From positions 1 to 64,000 of the forward strand of contig NZ_AP022587.1 in assembly GCF_010731715.1 (NCBI RefSeq): a stretch of 64,000 nt of DNA, given 5' to 3'. The position numbers and the translations under genes are program-made. Source of the DNA: Mycobacterium stomatepiae (lineage in GTDB: Bacteria > Actinomycetota > Actinomycetes > Mycobacteriales > Mycobacteriaceae). The notes under the pieces are model-generated. The model searched no databases. It was given only the letters and a program-made list of their open reading frames with translations, and was not told the origin of the DNA. Numbering within the stretch: the first letter of the stretch is position 1; each line of letters opens with the position of its first letter. Shown piece by piece: positions 44,012 through 53,343 of the stretch.

Positions 44012-44491
44012 CTACTTTGGCGCAGGGCAGGGCTTGGGAAAGGTGACCGGCTTACCCACCCGATCCATCGCGGTGCGGAGCTGCCGCATGCCGGCCTGGT
44101 ACATGTCCGGGGTAGCGGCCGACCAGATGGTCGAGGTGCAGGTGGCGGTGTCGCAGCCGCCGCCGAATGTGATCGACGGCCCGGTTTTCACCGTGACGCA
44201 CTGACACTTGGCGCGGGCCGGGTTGACGGGATCGATCTCGCATTCCACGTCGAGGCAGTTCGCCCAGGGCGCCCCGGCCGGGCAGCTCAGCACAGCGAAG
44301 TTCGCGTTGATGTTGACCGTCGAGAAGGCCGACCGGATCTTGTTGCCGGATTGGGCCCGCTCGATGCAGTTCTTCGATCCGATCGAGTTGCCGTTGACGA
44401 CGACGCAGTCGCAGACCGAGATGTTGGGATGGTGATCATCACAAACCTCCAGGTGCGGATGGCCGAACGGCAACATTGTCCGCCCCGCCAT
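44012..44491 (-). CDS. Cysteine-rich protein, probably exported, start uncertain
   Basis: About 159 residues from ATG 44491, which is just a guess (44476 is the next ATG). The frame is open to 44686, but upstream residues overlap the divergent lipoprotein gene and look non-coding. The body contains 13 cysteines: HLEVCDDHHPNISVCDC, SKNCIERAQ, LSCPAGAPWANCLDVECEID, AKCQCVTVK, GGGCDTATCTS and FPKPCPAPK. This suggests an oxidised extracellular protein. No signal peptide is visible, so the natural N-terminus may be lost. Family not recognised. Confidence 0.6.
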   Translation of the reverse strand: MAGRTMLPFGHPHLEVCDDHHPNISVCDCVVVNGNSIGSKNCIERAQSGNKIRSAFSTVNINANFAVLSCPAGAPWANCLDVECEIDPVNPARAKCQCVTVKTGPSITFGGGCDTATCTSTIWSAATPDMYQAGMRQLRTAMDRVGKPVTFPKPCPAPK

Positions 44492-44501
44492 AATGGAGGT
44501 G

Positions 44502-44945
44502 ATGACTTTCGTGAAGATCAGGCTCTCCGTGACCGTCGCGATTCTCGTCTCGTCGATAGTGGTGGGTTGCCACTTCGAGAGCAGAAACCCGCCGACGGCC
44601 AAGGCGCTCGTGGTTCCCATGGAACAGGTGCTGAAGCAGAGCAACATCACCGAGAACGTCACGCTGGCGGTGGGGAACACTCTCAAACTGCAGTTGGGCT
44701 CGAACTACAGCACCCCATTTCGGTGGCAGGCCGACGCGAAGATCGGCGACGGGTCGATCATCGAGCAAACCAGTCACCAGTACGTGCACCCGAGCACCGA
44801 CGCGTTGGGAGCGCCCGGTAACGAGGTGTGGATGTTCTCGGCGCTGAAGCCGGGGACAACGACGATTTCCACCTATTACTCCAGCATTGTGGGCAAGAAC
44901 ACCGCACCGGTGTGCCAGTACACGGCGATCGTGACTGTGCAGTAA
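44502..44945 (+). CDS. Lipoprotein with chagasin-like (I42) protease-inhibitor domain
   Basis: 147 residues from ATG 44502 (ATG 44493 is possible, but GGAGG at 44494-44498 would then lie inside). Signal peptide with lipobox VVGC (Cys23). The domain shows the chagasin pattern: NVTLAVGNTLKLQLGSNYST, PFRWQADAKIGD and GAPGNEVWMFSALKPGTTTI followed by STYYSSIV. In chagasin the NPTTG loop enters cysteine protease active sites; here NYSTPF takes that place. It is probably anchored on the outer membrane face. It is divergent from the Cys-rich protein gene. Confidence 0.78.
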   Translation: MTFVKIRLSVTVAILVSSIVVGCHFESRNPPTAKALVVPMEQVLKQSNITENVTLAVGNTLKLQLGSNYSTPFRWQADAKIGDGSIIEQTSHQYVHPSTDALGAPGNEVWMFSALKPGTTTISTYYSSIVGKNTAPVCQYTAIVTVQ

Positions 44946-44954
44946 AACGACCAC

Positions 44955-44968
44955 GGAGCCGCGGCTCC
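44955..44968. terminator. Perfect GC-rich hairpin after chagasin-like lipoprotein gene
   Basis: GGAGCC-GC-GGCTCC, ten bases after the stop codon. No U-tract follows. It could end transcription of the lipoprotein gene before the next gene at 44986. Confidence 0.4.
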
Positions 44969-44985
44969 TCAGCTAACGTCTGCCT

Positions 44986-45462
44986 GTGCTTGCCTTTCTT
45001 CGCAACTGGTCGCAATTGACCAATGTGCCCGCCGAGCTGCACGACGAGCTCGAGGCCGAGGGACTCATCTTCCTGGCCCAGCGGGTCGGTGTCGTGCGCC
45101 ATTTCAGCGGGCATGTTCCGGGCGTCTTTTCCGCCTCGGGTGTCTCGCGCTACCTGGGCGCATTCGCGTTCAGCGCCGCGCGGGTCGTCGCCACGTTTCC
45201 CACGCGCGGGGATGCCAATCTGCGGTCCATGGACTGCGCCTGGGATGCTGCGCGCGGCCCGGCCGCCGCGACGATCACCAAGAAGGGTCTGCTGATCGAC
45301 ATCGACTTGCGCGGTGTGGACCGTGCCTTCAGCGGGTCGATGAAACTGCACTACAAGAGGCAGATTCCCGACGAAGTGCTGGAGCGACTGCCGGTGACTT
45401 CGCTGCGGTCTACGGTGGATCCGGTGTTCGTCTACCGCGCTGCCGGAGTGCGTCCCAAATGA
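44986..45462 (+). CDS. Conserved hypothetical protein
   Basis: 158 residues from GTG 44986, [20 protein letters not shown]. There is no signal peptide or membrane helix. It contains [36 protein letters not shown] and [20 protein letters not shown], alternating strands that would fit a beta-rich fold, ending [12 protein letters not shown]. Its stop codon overlaps the ATG of the DsbA-like gene (ATGA at 45459), so the two form an operon. I do not recognise the family. Confidence 0.7.
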   Translation: MLAFLRNWSQLTNVPAELHDELEAEGLIFLAQRVGVVRHFSGHVPGVFSASGVSRYLGAFAFSAARVVATFPTRGDANLRSMDCAWDAARGPAAATITKKGLLIDIDLRGVDRAFSGSMKLHYKRQIPDEVLERLPVTSLRSTVDPVFVYRAAGVRPK

Positions 45463-46153
45463 GTGCACCGTCGATTTTCACTTCGACCCGATGTGCCCCT
45501 TCGCGTTTCAGACGTCATTGTGGATTCGTGACGTCCGCGAACAACTGGGCATCACCGTCAATTGGCGGTTCTTCAGCCTGGAAGAGATCAACCGGGTCGA
45601 GGGCAAGAAGCATCCGTGGGAGCGGGACTGGTCCTACGGCTGGTCGCTGATGCGGATCGGCGCACTGCTGCGGCGCACCGACATGTCCTTGGTCGACCGG
45701 TGGTACGCCGCGATCGGCGACGAGCTGCACACCCTCGGCGGCAAGCCGCACGAGCCCGCAGTGGCGCGAAAGTTGTTGGGCGACATCGGCGTCGACGACG
45801 CGATTCTCGATGCGGCACTTGCCGACCCAAGCACGCACGACGAGGTTCGCGCCGAGCATCAGCACGTGGTGGACGCCGGTGGCTACGGTGTCCCGACGCT
45901 GTTCATCGACGGGCAATGCCTGTTCGGCCCGGTGTTGGTGGACCCGCCGACCGGGCCGGCGGCGCTGAAACTGTGGGACGTCGTGCTCGGGATGGCCGAG
46001 CTGCCGCATGTCTACGAACTTCAGCGGCCCAAGTCAGCCGCCGATGCCGGGCTGATCGGGAAGAGCCTGCGGCCATACCTCGATGGGCGCGATTGGGTCA
46101 GCATCAACCGCGGTGAGGTCATCGACGTCGACCGGCTCGCCGGCCGCGGTTAA
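45459..46153 (+). pseudogene. DsbA-family thioredoxin-fold protein, frameshift at codon 4-5
   Basis: The body reads [40 protein letters not shown] and [20 protein letters not shown], a DsbA/mycothiol-dependent reductase-like fold related to M. tuberculosis Rv2466c. The active site is CPFA, with only the first Cys. The natural ATG at 45459 is in the wrong frame: MSAP then needs one more base near 45469 to join VDFHFDP. No start codon exists in the body's own frame before ATG 45491, which would remove the first strand. So the gene is broken as read, or the base is a sequencing loss. Confidence 0.75.
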
Positions 46154-47160
46154 CGCAGCCGGCGGGCGACCTCTCCGTACCGTTCGAAGTGCTCTTGGTC
46201 GCCCAGTGCGTTGTAAAGGGCTGCGCGGGTAGCGATTCCGCCGTACTTCTGAGATAGCGCGTCGGCCAGGCCATCCCACGTCGACTCGGTGGCGAAGGCC
46301 GCGATGTGCTCGTCGCTGATTTGGGCCGCCATGCCCGCGAAGTCGCCGGCCTTCTGCTTCTCGCGAATGCGGGCCGTGGTCCCCTCGAACCCTGCCTCGT
46401 CCCAGATGAACGCGTAGTTGGGGGTGCTGCCGTAGAAGGCCATGCTGGCGCGCACCGTCTCGCGTTGGGCGTCGCGCTCCTCGTCGGTGTCGCCAACGAT
46501 CGTCATCGCCGGGACGATCACCGCGACGTCCGATGGCGAGCGCCCGGCCTTCTCCGCGCCGGCGGCAAGGTTCGGCAGCACATGACGTTTCAGATAGCCG
46601 AGTTCGCCGAGCGGGTGGACGTGCACGCCGTCGGCCACCTCGCCGGCCATCCGCAGCATCCACGGATTCACCGCTGCGACATCGACTTTGGGGTCCGGCT
46701 CGTCGATCGGGCCGGCGCTCCACTGCGGGGTGATGAAGTCGAGGTTGTAAAACTCGCCGTGGTGATCCAGCTTGCCGGTGCGAAACGCCGAAAAGCAGGC
46801 CTTCACCGCCAGCACGTAGTCGCGCAGCCGCGGACCGGGACGTTCGAACTCGACACCGTAGCGGCGCACGACGTGCGTGCGGACCTGCGTGCCCAGGCCC
46901 AGCCGGAAGTTGCCGCCGGTCGCCTCCTGTAGCTCCCAGGCCTCGGCGGCGGTGACGAAGGGACTGCGCGGGAAGGCAACCGCGACACCGGTGGACAGCT
47001 GGAGTCCGGGCGCGGCCTGCGAGGCTACCGCCGCGTTGAGGTAGGCGGTGCGCCCGGTCTCGGTGAACAGCAGGCCGGAGAAGCCCGCGGCCAGCGTGCG
47101 CCGGGCCGCGTCGCCGATCTTGGTCAACGGTTGCGGAACCGTCATGACGTCAATGTGCAC
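46150..47160 (-). CDS. LLM-class F420-dependent oxidoreductase
   Basis: 336 residues, [20 protein letters not shown]. The luciferase-like fold shows in [60 protein letters not shown] and [20 protein letters not shown]. It fits the TIGR03617-type F420 group found widely in mycobacteria. Its 3' end overlaps the convergent DsbA-like gene by four bases. A monocistronic gene, as far as can be seen. Confidence 0.9.
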   Translation of the reverse strand: MHIDVMTVPQPLTKIGDAARRTLAAGFSGLLFTETGRTAYLNAAVASQAAPGLQLSTGVAVAFPRSPFVTAAEAWELQEATGGNFRLGLGTQVRTHVVRRYGVEFERPGPRLRDYVLAVKACFSAFRTGKLDHHGEFYNLDFITPQWSAGPIDEPDPKVDVAAVNPWMLRMAGEVADGVHVHPLGELGYLKRHVLPNLAAGAEKAGRSPSDVAVIVPAMTIVGDTDEERDAQRETVRASMAFYGSTPNYAFIWDEAGFEGTTARIREKQKAGDFAGMAAQISDEHIAAFATESTWDGLADALSQKYGGIATRAALYNALGDQEHFERYGEVARRLR

Positions 47161-47197
47161 GGCACAACCTTATGTGATTCGGTTTCCAGGCCCGTGA

Positions 47198-49501
47198 CTA
47201 CTGAGTCGCGAGCGTGGCGTTGCAGGAGACCAGTGGAATCTCGGAAGCGTGCAACGGTGGGCAGAAGAAGTTGCCTTGCACGGCGTCGCAACCGTATTCC
47301 TTGAGCCGCAGCGCGGTTTCGGCGTCGCCGACGCCCTCGGCGATCGTGGCGATGCCGAACGTCGTCGTCAACTCGATCACCGCTCGCACAATCGTGGCGG
47401 CCCGGTCGTCGTGCAGGATCGGCGCGACGAAGAGGCGGTCGAGTTTGACGTCGTCGATGGGCAGTTCGCGCAGATAGGTGAGCGAGGCGTAACCGCTGCC
47501 GAAGTCGTCGATCGCGACCCGGACGCCGGACTCGCGCAGGCGATCGAGCACCGCTCGAGCCTTGGCGAGGTCGGCCACCAACATGTCCTCGGTGATCTCG
47601 ATCGTGAGCGAACTGGGGGACATGCCGCGCACGTCGAGCACGGACATGATGCGGTCGGGCAGGGCGTCTTCGTCCAACGAGGGCGCCCACAAGTTGATCG
47701 CAACGGGGATGGCCGCGCCGGCTGCGTACCAGTCCGATGCGTCGGCGACCGCCCGTGACAGCACCAGGTCCGTCACAGCCTCCATGAGCCCGTGGTCGCG
47801 GACCAGCGGTAAGAACTCGCCGGGTTCCAGCGTGCCGAGTTCGGGATGTTCCCATCGCACCAATGCTTCGGCGCCACAGACGGATCCGGTCGCCATGTCG
47901 AATTTCGGCTGGTACAGCAGCGTCAGCAGGCGATCGTCGATGGCGCGTCGCAGTTCGCCCAGCAGTTGCAGCCGGGCCATGCTGTCGTCGTGGGTCGGGT
48001 GTTTGCCGAGCTGGGCCGTCATGCCGGCGGTGAAAGTCTGCACATCGGTCGAGCTCGACTGCTGGGCCCAGCTCCGGGCTGTGCCGGCCTGTTCGAGAAG
48101 CTCGCCGGGCATCAGGGCCGAGCCGCCCTGCGATCCCGCCGAGGCCACGCCGATGTTGAGTTGGATGTGCAGCCGGTGATTCTCGAGGTCGAGGGGCTCG
48201 TCGAAGGCGTAGACGAGTTTGCGGGCAACCCGTGCCGCCACCTCGGGGCGGTCTTCGACCAGGATCGCGAATTCGTCTCCGCTCATCCGCGCGACCGTGT
48301 CGACCGCACGGACATTCTGTTGGATCCGCACCCCGACGCCGCGCAGTAGTTCGTCGCCGACGGCATAACCGAGCGTGTCATTGACCATTTTGAAGTCACT
48401 GATATTGAGTGCGATCACGCTGACTGGCACGGCGTTATGAATGTGCAACCGGGCCGCGTGCGTCAGCCGATCATCAAATAGTCGTCGATTCGCCAGCCCG
48501 GTCAACGGATCCCGCAGGGCGGCATCCGAGAGCGCGGCGGCCAGATGTTGTTTTCGGTCGAGCAGTAGTAAGTGGCGGGCCAGCATGGTGAGGAAGAGCA
48601 GCACGCAGACCGTGAAGATGAACGCATCCGCCCGGTTGGTCGGCCAAAAATGCACACCGCCGACGGCGATCGCCAGCAGCACCGGCCCATAGGGCAGCCA
48701 CAGCGACGTTCTCGACAGTGGCTGAGAAAAACCGAGGTCGAGGTCGGGTGCGGGTCGAGACGCAATTGCCGACAGCGCGACGAAGTAGATTCCGGTGGCC
48801 CAGCCGAAAATCACCAGATCATTCGGCACTTGTTCGGGGTGGTCGCCGTAGAGGCGCATTATCCCGGCCACCGCAATAGTGCCCCACCCGAGAGTCATGA
48901 ACGTCGGTGAGAGTTTGCGGCGCGGCTCGGCTTTCCGCACGGTGATTATCGACACGACAACCAGCCCGACATACACGGCAGTGGCAATGGCCAACATCAT
49001 TTGGGGTAGGGCGATTATCGCCGAAGGTGAGCGGAAGTGGCCCAGCACCAGAATGGCCAACACGGTCAACAGTGACGTCGCGACGAGGATGCCGTCAAGC
49101 AGGAGACCCATGCCGAATCGGGCGTCGTCGCGGCTGGGCAGCGTGACCGCGGTGGCCAGCGCGCAGATGGGCAACACAACGAAGCCAAGGTTGGCCGGCG
49201 AGATACCCGCCATCGCCGGAATGCCGCCCACCGTGAAGTACCACCACACCGATTGGCCGGCCGTCCAGGCAGCCAACCCGATACTCAGCACGGTCCACGC
49301 CAGCCGTTGGCGGCCTTGGGCCATCCGAGCGGCGACGACGGCGCAGCCATTCGAAAATACGCTCAGAATCCAGAGTCCGACCGGACCGGTGAGCGCGTGA
49401 TCCGAAGGGCTACTTCTGGTGAACAACAACACGCCGAACACGAGCAGACCGACAGTCGCCAACAGAGCTAACCTAGTTCGGCGTCGTGTCAGTGAGAACA
49501 T
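47198..49501 (-). CDS. Membrane-bound GGDEF-EAL protein (c-di-GMP turnover)
   Basis: 767 residues from ATG 49501 behind AGGAG. Nine or ten membrane helices fill residues 1-310. The diguanylate cyclase domain follows: DPLTGLANRRLFDDRL, the active loop reads RMSGDEFAIL (SGDEF instead of GGDEF), and the segment before it is normal. The C-terminal EAL domain has AEALVRWEHP, EITEDMLVA, IDDFGSGYASLTYLRELPID and TIAEGVGDAE, so the metal residues needed for phosphodiesterase activity are present. It probably hydrolyses c-di-GMP and may also make it. The 190 bases upstream hold no gene. Confidence 0.92.
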   Translation of the reverse strand: MFSLTRRRTRLALLATVGLLVFGVLLFTRSSPSDHALTGPVGLWILSVFSNGCAVVAARMAQGRQRLAWTVLSIGLAAWTAGQSVWWYFTVGGIPAMAGISPANLGFVVLPICALATAVTLPSRDDARFGMGLLLDGILVATSLLTVLAILVLGHFRSPSAIIALPQMMLAIATAVYVGLVVVSIITVRKAEPRRKLSPTFMTLGWGTIAVAGIMRLYGDHPEQVPNDLVIFGWATGIYFVALSAIASRPAPDLDLGFSQPLSRTSLWLPYGPVLLAIAVGGVHFWPTNRADAFIFTVCVLLFLTMLARHLLLLDRKQHLAAALSDAALRDPLTGLANRRLFDDRLTHAARLHIHNAVPVSVIALNISDFKMVNDTLGYAVGDELLRGVGVRIQQNVRAVDTVARMSGDEFAILVEDRPEVAARVARKLVYAFDEPLDLENHRLHIQLNIGVASAGSQGGSALMPGELLEQAGTARSWAQQSSSTDVQTFTAGMTAQLGKHPTHDDSMARLQLLGELRRAIDDRLLTLLYQPKFDMATGSVCGAEALVRWEHPELGTLEPGEFLPLVRDHGLMEAVTDLVLSRAVADASDWYAAGAAIPVAINLWAPSLDEDALPDRIMSVLDVRGMSPSSLTIEITEDMLVADLAKARAVLDRLRESGVRVAIDDFGSGYASLTYLRELPIDDVKLDRLFVAPILHDDRAATIVRAVIELTTTFGIATIAEGVGDAETALRLKEYGCDAVQGNFFCPPLHASEIPLVSCNATLATQ

Positions 49502-49689
49502 TTCTCCTGCCCTGTCGTATGCGGTTGTCCGATGCAGGATAAGGCACGGTGCGGGCCTAAGTGATCTAGATAGCGGCCCTTTTAACAATTTGGTCGAAAC
49601 GTATTCGGGTTGTTACGCGGTCGGCTCTCGCCTAGCAAAAGTGGCTCCCGTGATTGCGATTAATAAACGCATCCGAATTAGTGATGCAG

Positions 49690-51075
49690 TCACTCGGGGG
49701 CTGCGGCAAAGACGACGTCGGGGTTGAGAATGCCGGCCGGGTCGAAGGTCTGCTTGATCCGGTGCAGCAGGTCGACCTTGACCGGGTCCTCGAGCTCGCG
49801 CCAGTACGGCGCCTTGGCGCGGCCGAGACCGTGTTCGCCTGAGATCGCTCCACCCAATTCCATTGCCAGGGCAAAGATATCGGTCAGCAGCTTCTTGCGG
49901 ATGTCGGCATCCTGGCAAAAGATCGCCAGGTGCACGTTGCCGTCGCCGGCATGGCCACAGCCCGCCGCGCCGCCGCCGGCCGCCGTCGCCAGGCCGCGCA
50001 CCCCCTCCAAGAACTTTGGCATGGCGCCGCGCGGCACGACCGTGTCGATCAGGTCGTCGGCACCGATCGCCTTCAGGGTCCAGAAGGCGTTCTCGCGCGC
50101 CTCGATCAGCTTGCGTGCCGAACCGCCTTCCAGCACATAGGCATCCGCCGCACCCAGCTCAGCGAGCAGCTCACCGGTCCGCTCTACGTCCTCGTCCAAT
50201 CGGTCCGCCGTCCGGTTCTCAAGTCCCACAACGAGATACGCCTGACAGTTGTCGCGAATCTTGTCGGGGATACCGAGTTCGAGATTCTGGGTGTGGACCA
50301 GCGCGGCCATCGTCAGGTTGTCGATGTATTCGAGGATGCAGGGCCCCAGGCCGCTGGAGATGACGTGCGGCACCGCCTCCATGACCTGGTCGAAATCGGC
50401 GAAGGGGGCGAGCACGGTGGCGCTGTGGTCAAGGCGCGGATGCAGTTTGACGATCACTTCGGTGGCCAGGGCCAGGGTGCCTTCGGAGCCGACGATGAGC
50501 TGGGTCAGGTCGTAGCCGGTGGACACCTTGGCGATCTTGCCGCCGGTGCGGATGATCTCGCCGGTCGCCAGCACGGCCTGCAGCCCGAGCACGTTGTGAC
50601 GGGCGATGCCGTACTTGACCGCGCGCATGCCGCCGGCGTTGGTGCCGACATTGCCGCCGACGCTCGACGACAGTTCGCCGGGTTGCACCATGTAGCGCAG
50701 GCCGTCTGACGCGGTGGCGGCGTCCAGCTCGATCAGCGTCACCCCGGGCTGGACGACGGCGACCTGGTTGGTGGTGTCGACCTCGAGGACCTTGTTCATG
50801 CGTTCGAAGGAGATAACCAGCCCGTCCTTGCGTGGCAGCGCCGCGCCCGACAGACCGGTCCCGGAGCCGCGCGCCGTGACCGGAACCCGGTGCTCCGTGG
50901 CGATTTTCAGTAGCTGCGCAACCTCGTCGGCGGTGACCGGTTTCGCGACGTACGCCGGCTGCTGCGGCGGATGATTCAATACCTCGTCGTGCCAGTAGTC
51001 GTCGGGGATGGCGTCGCCCTCTAGGAGGTTGTGGCTCCCAGCGATTGCCTGCAGCTGCGTCGTGATGTCGGTCAT
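49690..51075 (-). CDS. FAD-linked dehydrogenase (D-lactate/glycolate oxidase family)
   Basis: 461 residues from ATG 51075 (MTDITTQLQAIAGSHNLLEG). The PCMH-type FAD domain shows in PVTADEVAQLLKIATEHRVP, VTARGSGTGLSGAALPRKDG, GELSSSVGGNVGTNAGGMRA and KVSTGYDLTQLIVGSEGTLA. The C-terminal cap domain ends CGHAGDGNVHLAIFCQDADI and GEHGLGRAK, then FDPAGILNPDVVF. It resembles M. tuberculosis Rv2280 (459 residues). The substrate is probably a 2-hydroxy acid; the acceptor is unknown. Confidence 0.92.
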   Translation of the reverse strand: MTDITTQLQAIAGSHNLLEGDAIPDDYWHDEVLNHPPQQPAYVAKPVTADEVAQLLKIATEHRVPVTARGSGTGLSGAALPRKDGLVISFERMNKVLEVDTTNQVAVVQPGVTLIELDAATASDGLRYMVQPGELSSSVGGNVGTNAGGMRAVKYGIARHNVLGLQAVLATGEIIRTGGKIAKVSTGYDLTQLIVGSEGTLALATEVIVKLHPRLDHSATVLAPFADFDQVMEAVPHVISSGLGPCILEYIDNLTMAALVHTQNLELGIPDKIRDNCQAYLVVGLENRTADRLDEDVERTGELLAELGAADAYVLEGGSARKLIEARENAFWTLKAIGADDLIDTVVPRGAMPKFLEGVRGLATAAGGGAAGCGHAGDGNVHLAIFCQDADIRKKLLTDIFALAMELGGAISGEHGLGRAKAPYWRELEDPVKVDLLHRIKQTFDPAGILNPDVVFAAAPE

Positions 51076-51100
51076 GAAGGCACTGTAGAGCTTCGGGGCT

Positions 51101-51946
51101 TTACGGCTGCTCAAGGAGTCGCAAGGGGTGCAAACCGTCGACCGCGCCGACGAACGGCGGATGGACGCTGTAGCCGATCATGCGCTGGATGTCGGTGGAG
51201 ACATCGCGGGCGACGTCGCGCGGAATGGAAAGAGTGAAAGACTCCATCGGTCGCAGCCACGGCTGGCAGTACTGGGCGGTGACGGCCAGCCGTGCCCGGT
51301 CGGTGGTGTTCGCGCCGCCGCCGTGCCACAGCGTTCCGACGAAGAAGACGCACGAGCCGGCGGGCATCACGACGGGCGTTGACGCGTCGGCGGGCCCCGG
51401 TGGCCGGGCGGGCCAGCGGTGGCTGCCGGGAAAAAGCACCGTCGCGCCGTTGTCGGCGGTGAAGTCGTCGATCGCCCAGATCGTCGCGGCGGCCAGCGGC
51501 GGCCGGGGCCGCGGGATCGGGTAGAACCCGTCGTCGCGGTGGGGCAGCTGCGCGGACTCGCCGGGCTGAATGTTGATGGCCTGCAACGCCGATACCAGGT
51601 AGTTGGGCATCAACAGTCGATCGAGCACGGCCAGCACCCGCGGGTGATCGACGAGCCGGTCGCAGGCGCGCGTCCGGCTCAGCACGCTGTAAATGCGCTG
51701 GGTGCGATGGCCCTCGAAGGCGTTGCGTCCGGTGTGGTCGAGCCAAGGGGTGACGACGTCGCGGATCTGCTGGCATTCGTCGGCGCTGAGCAGGTTCTCC
51801 CAGATGAGATAGCCGTCGCGGTCCAGGGCCGCCATGTCAGCGTCGACGATCGCGGGGTCGACGGAGGCGCCGCTGCTCGGTGTCCACTTGTGCCGGCCCG
51901 CCAGGTCGTTCTTGAGGTCGTCCAGCGTCGTGACGGGGTCGTTCAT
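51101..51946 (-). CDS. Phytanoyl-CoA dioxygenase (PhyH)-family protein
   Basis: 281 residues from ATG 51946 (MNDPVTTLDDLKNDLAGRHK). A 2-oxoglutarate/Fe(II) double-stranded beta-helix: DRDGYLIWENLLSADECQQI, the Fe-binding HxD in AQLPHRDDGFYPIPRPRPPL, TADNGATVLFPGSHRW, and the distal His in FVGTLWHGGGANTTDRARLA, whose Arg binds 2-oxoglutarate. It likely hydroxylates a lipid or small metabolite. It is 25 bases downstream of nothing but convergent in sense with the FAD dehydrogenase gene (same strand), so cotranscription is possible. Confidence 0.88.
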   Translation of the reverse strand: MNDPVTTLDDLKNDLAGRHKWTPSSGASVDPAIVDADMAALDRDGYLIWENLLSADECQQIRDVVTPWLDHTGRNAFEGHRTQRIYSVLSRTRACDRLVDHPRVLAVLDRLLMPNYLVSALQAINIQPGESAQLPHRDDGFYPIPRPRPPLAAATIWAIDDFTADNGATVLFPGSHRWPARPPGPADASTPVVMPAGSCVFFVGTLWHGGGANTTDRARLAVTAQYCQPWLRPMESFTLSIPRDVARDVSTDIQRMIGYSVHPPFVGAVDGLHPLRLLEQP

Positions 51947-52008
51947 GTTTCCGACAGTGGACCTAGGTTGACCTCTGGTCAAGCCTTGGACGGTGGCATG
52001 CTTCTTGC

Positions 52009-53343
52009 ATGGCGGCCGTGCCCGAAACGGTCTATGCGCGAGACGGCGATGCCCATCTCGCCTATCAGGTCGTGTCCGACAACGGTCCGGATCTCTTGTT
52101 CGTCCCCACCGGCACGTTCCCGATCGATCTGCTGTGGGAAGAACCCACCGTCGCCGGCCATTTACGTCGGTTGTCGTCGTTCAGCCGGCTGATCATGACC
52201 GACCTGCTCGGGGTGGGTAGCTCGGATGCGGTGCCGATCAACGACCGTCCGGCGATGCAGGCGTGGACGGACGGTCTCGTCGCGGTGCTGGACGCCGTCG
52301 GCAGCGAGTGCGTGACGGTCTTCGGGATGTCCGAGTCGGCGCTGCCGGTGATGCTGCTGGCCGCAAGCCATCCGCACCGGGTGCGGTCGTTGGTGTTGTG
52401 CAGCGCGTACCCCCGCTTTCTGCGCGCCGAGGACTATCCGCACGGGATGCCCGAGCCGACCTTCAGCCGGTATGTCGACTCGTTCGGCGACACCGTCGGG
52501 CGTGGCGGTGTGGCGGATAACCTGGGGCCCAGTTTTGCTCGCGATCCTGGCAAGCGGCGCTGGTGGGCGCGCGGTGAGCGACTGTCCGGCGGCCCCGGAT
52601 ACTTCAAAGAGGTCTTCGACCTCTTCCTGCGCACCGATGTTCGGCCGGCGGTGGAGAGCATCCAGGCGCCGACGCTGCTGCTGCATCGCGTCGGCGACCG
52701 GCACGTGATCGGCGGCCATGGTCGCTATCTCGCCGAGCGCATCCCGCAGGCGCGGCTGGTGGAGCTCGACGGGGACGACGACGTGTGGTTCGCCGGCGAC
52801 GCCGATCGGGTGCTCGACGAGATCGAATCGTTTGTCACCGGCGGGCGAGCGGCCGCGCCGACCAACCGGGTGCTGTCGACGGTGCTGTTCACCGACATCG
52901 TCGGGTCGACCGAACGGGCCGAGTCAATCGGCGACGATGCGTGGGCGGTCGAGCTGGACGCACACAACGAGATCGTTCGAAAGCATGTGGTGAGCGCGCG
53001 GGGTGAGGTCGTGAAGTTCACCGGCGACGGCGCTCTGGCGACCTTCGACGGACCGGCGCGAGCGATCAACTGCGCGTGCGCGATTCGCGACTCGGTGCAC
53101 GACCTCGGGCTCAACATCCGCGCCGGCTTGCACACCGGCGAGGTAGAGGTCGGTAATGGTGACGTGCATGGCATCGCGGTTCATGTGGCGGCGCGCATCA
53201 TGGCGATGGCGGGGCCGGGGGAGGTCTTCGTGTCGGGCGTGATTCCGCCGCTGGTGCTCGGGTCTCGGATCTCGTTCAAGAGCCGCGGCACGCACGAACT
53301 CAAGGGTGTGCGCGGCCGCTGGCCGGTGCTGGCGGTGGTCTAG
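52009..53343 (+). CDS. Class III adenylate cyclase with N-terminal alpha/beta-hydrolase domain
   Basis: 444 residues. Residues 1-280 are an alpha/beta-hydrolase (LLFVPTGTFPIDLLWEEP, VTVFGMSESALPVMLLAASH, with Ser in G-M-S-E-S). Residues 285-444 are the cyclase homology domain: VLFTDIVGSTERAESIGDDA (metal Asp), VVKFTGDGALATFDGPARAI (second Asp and the purine-side Lys) and NGDVHGIAVHVAARIMAMAG. The usual transition-state Asn is His here (VHVAARI), as in several mycobacterial relatives, so activity may be low. The hydrolase part may sense a lipid or ester. Confidence 0.9.
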   Translation: MAAVPETVYARDGDAHLAYQVVSDNGPDLLFVPTGTFPIDLLWEEPTVAGHLRRLSSFSRLIMTDLLGVGSSDAVPINDRPAMQAWTDGLVAVLDAVGSECVTVFGMSESALPVMLLAASHPHRVRSLVLCSAYPRFLRAEDYPHGMPEPTFSRYVDSFGDTVGRGGVADNLGPSFARDPGKRRWWARGERLSGGPGYFKEVFDLFLRTDVRPAVESIQAPTLLLHRVGDRHVIGGHGRYLAERIPQARLVELDGDDDVWFAGDADRVLDEIESFVTGGRAAAPTNRVLSTVLFTDIVGSTERAESIGDDAWAVELDAHNEIVRKHVVSARGEVVKFTGDGALATFDGPARAINCACAIRDSVHDLGLNIRAGLHTGEVEVGNGDVHGIAVHVAARIMAMAGPGEVFVSGVIPPLVLGSRISFKSRGTHELKGVRGRWPVLAVV

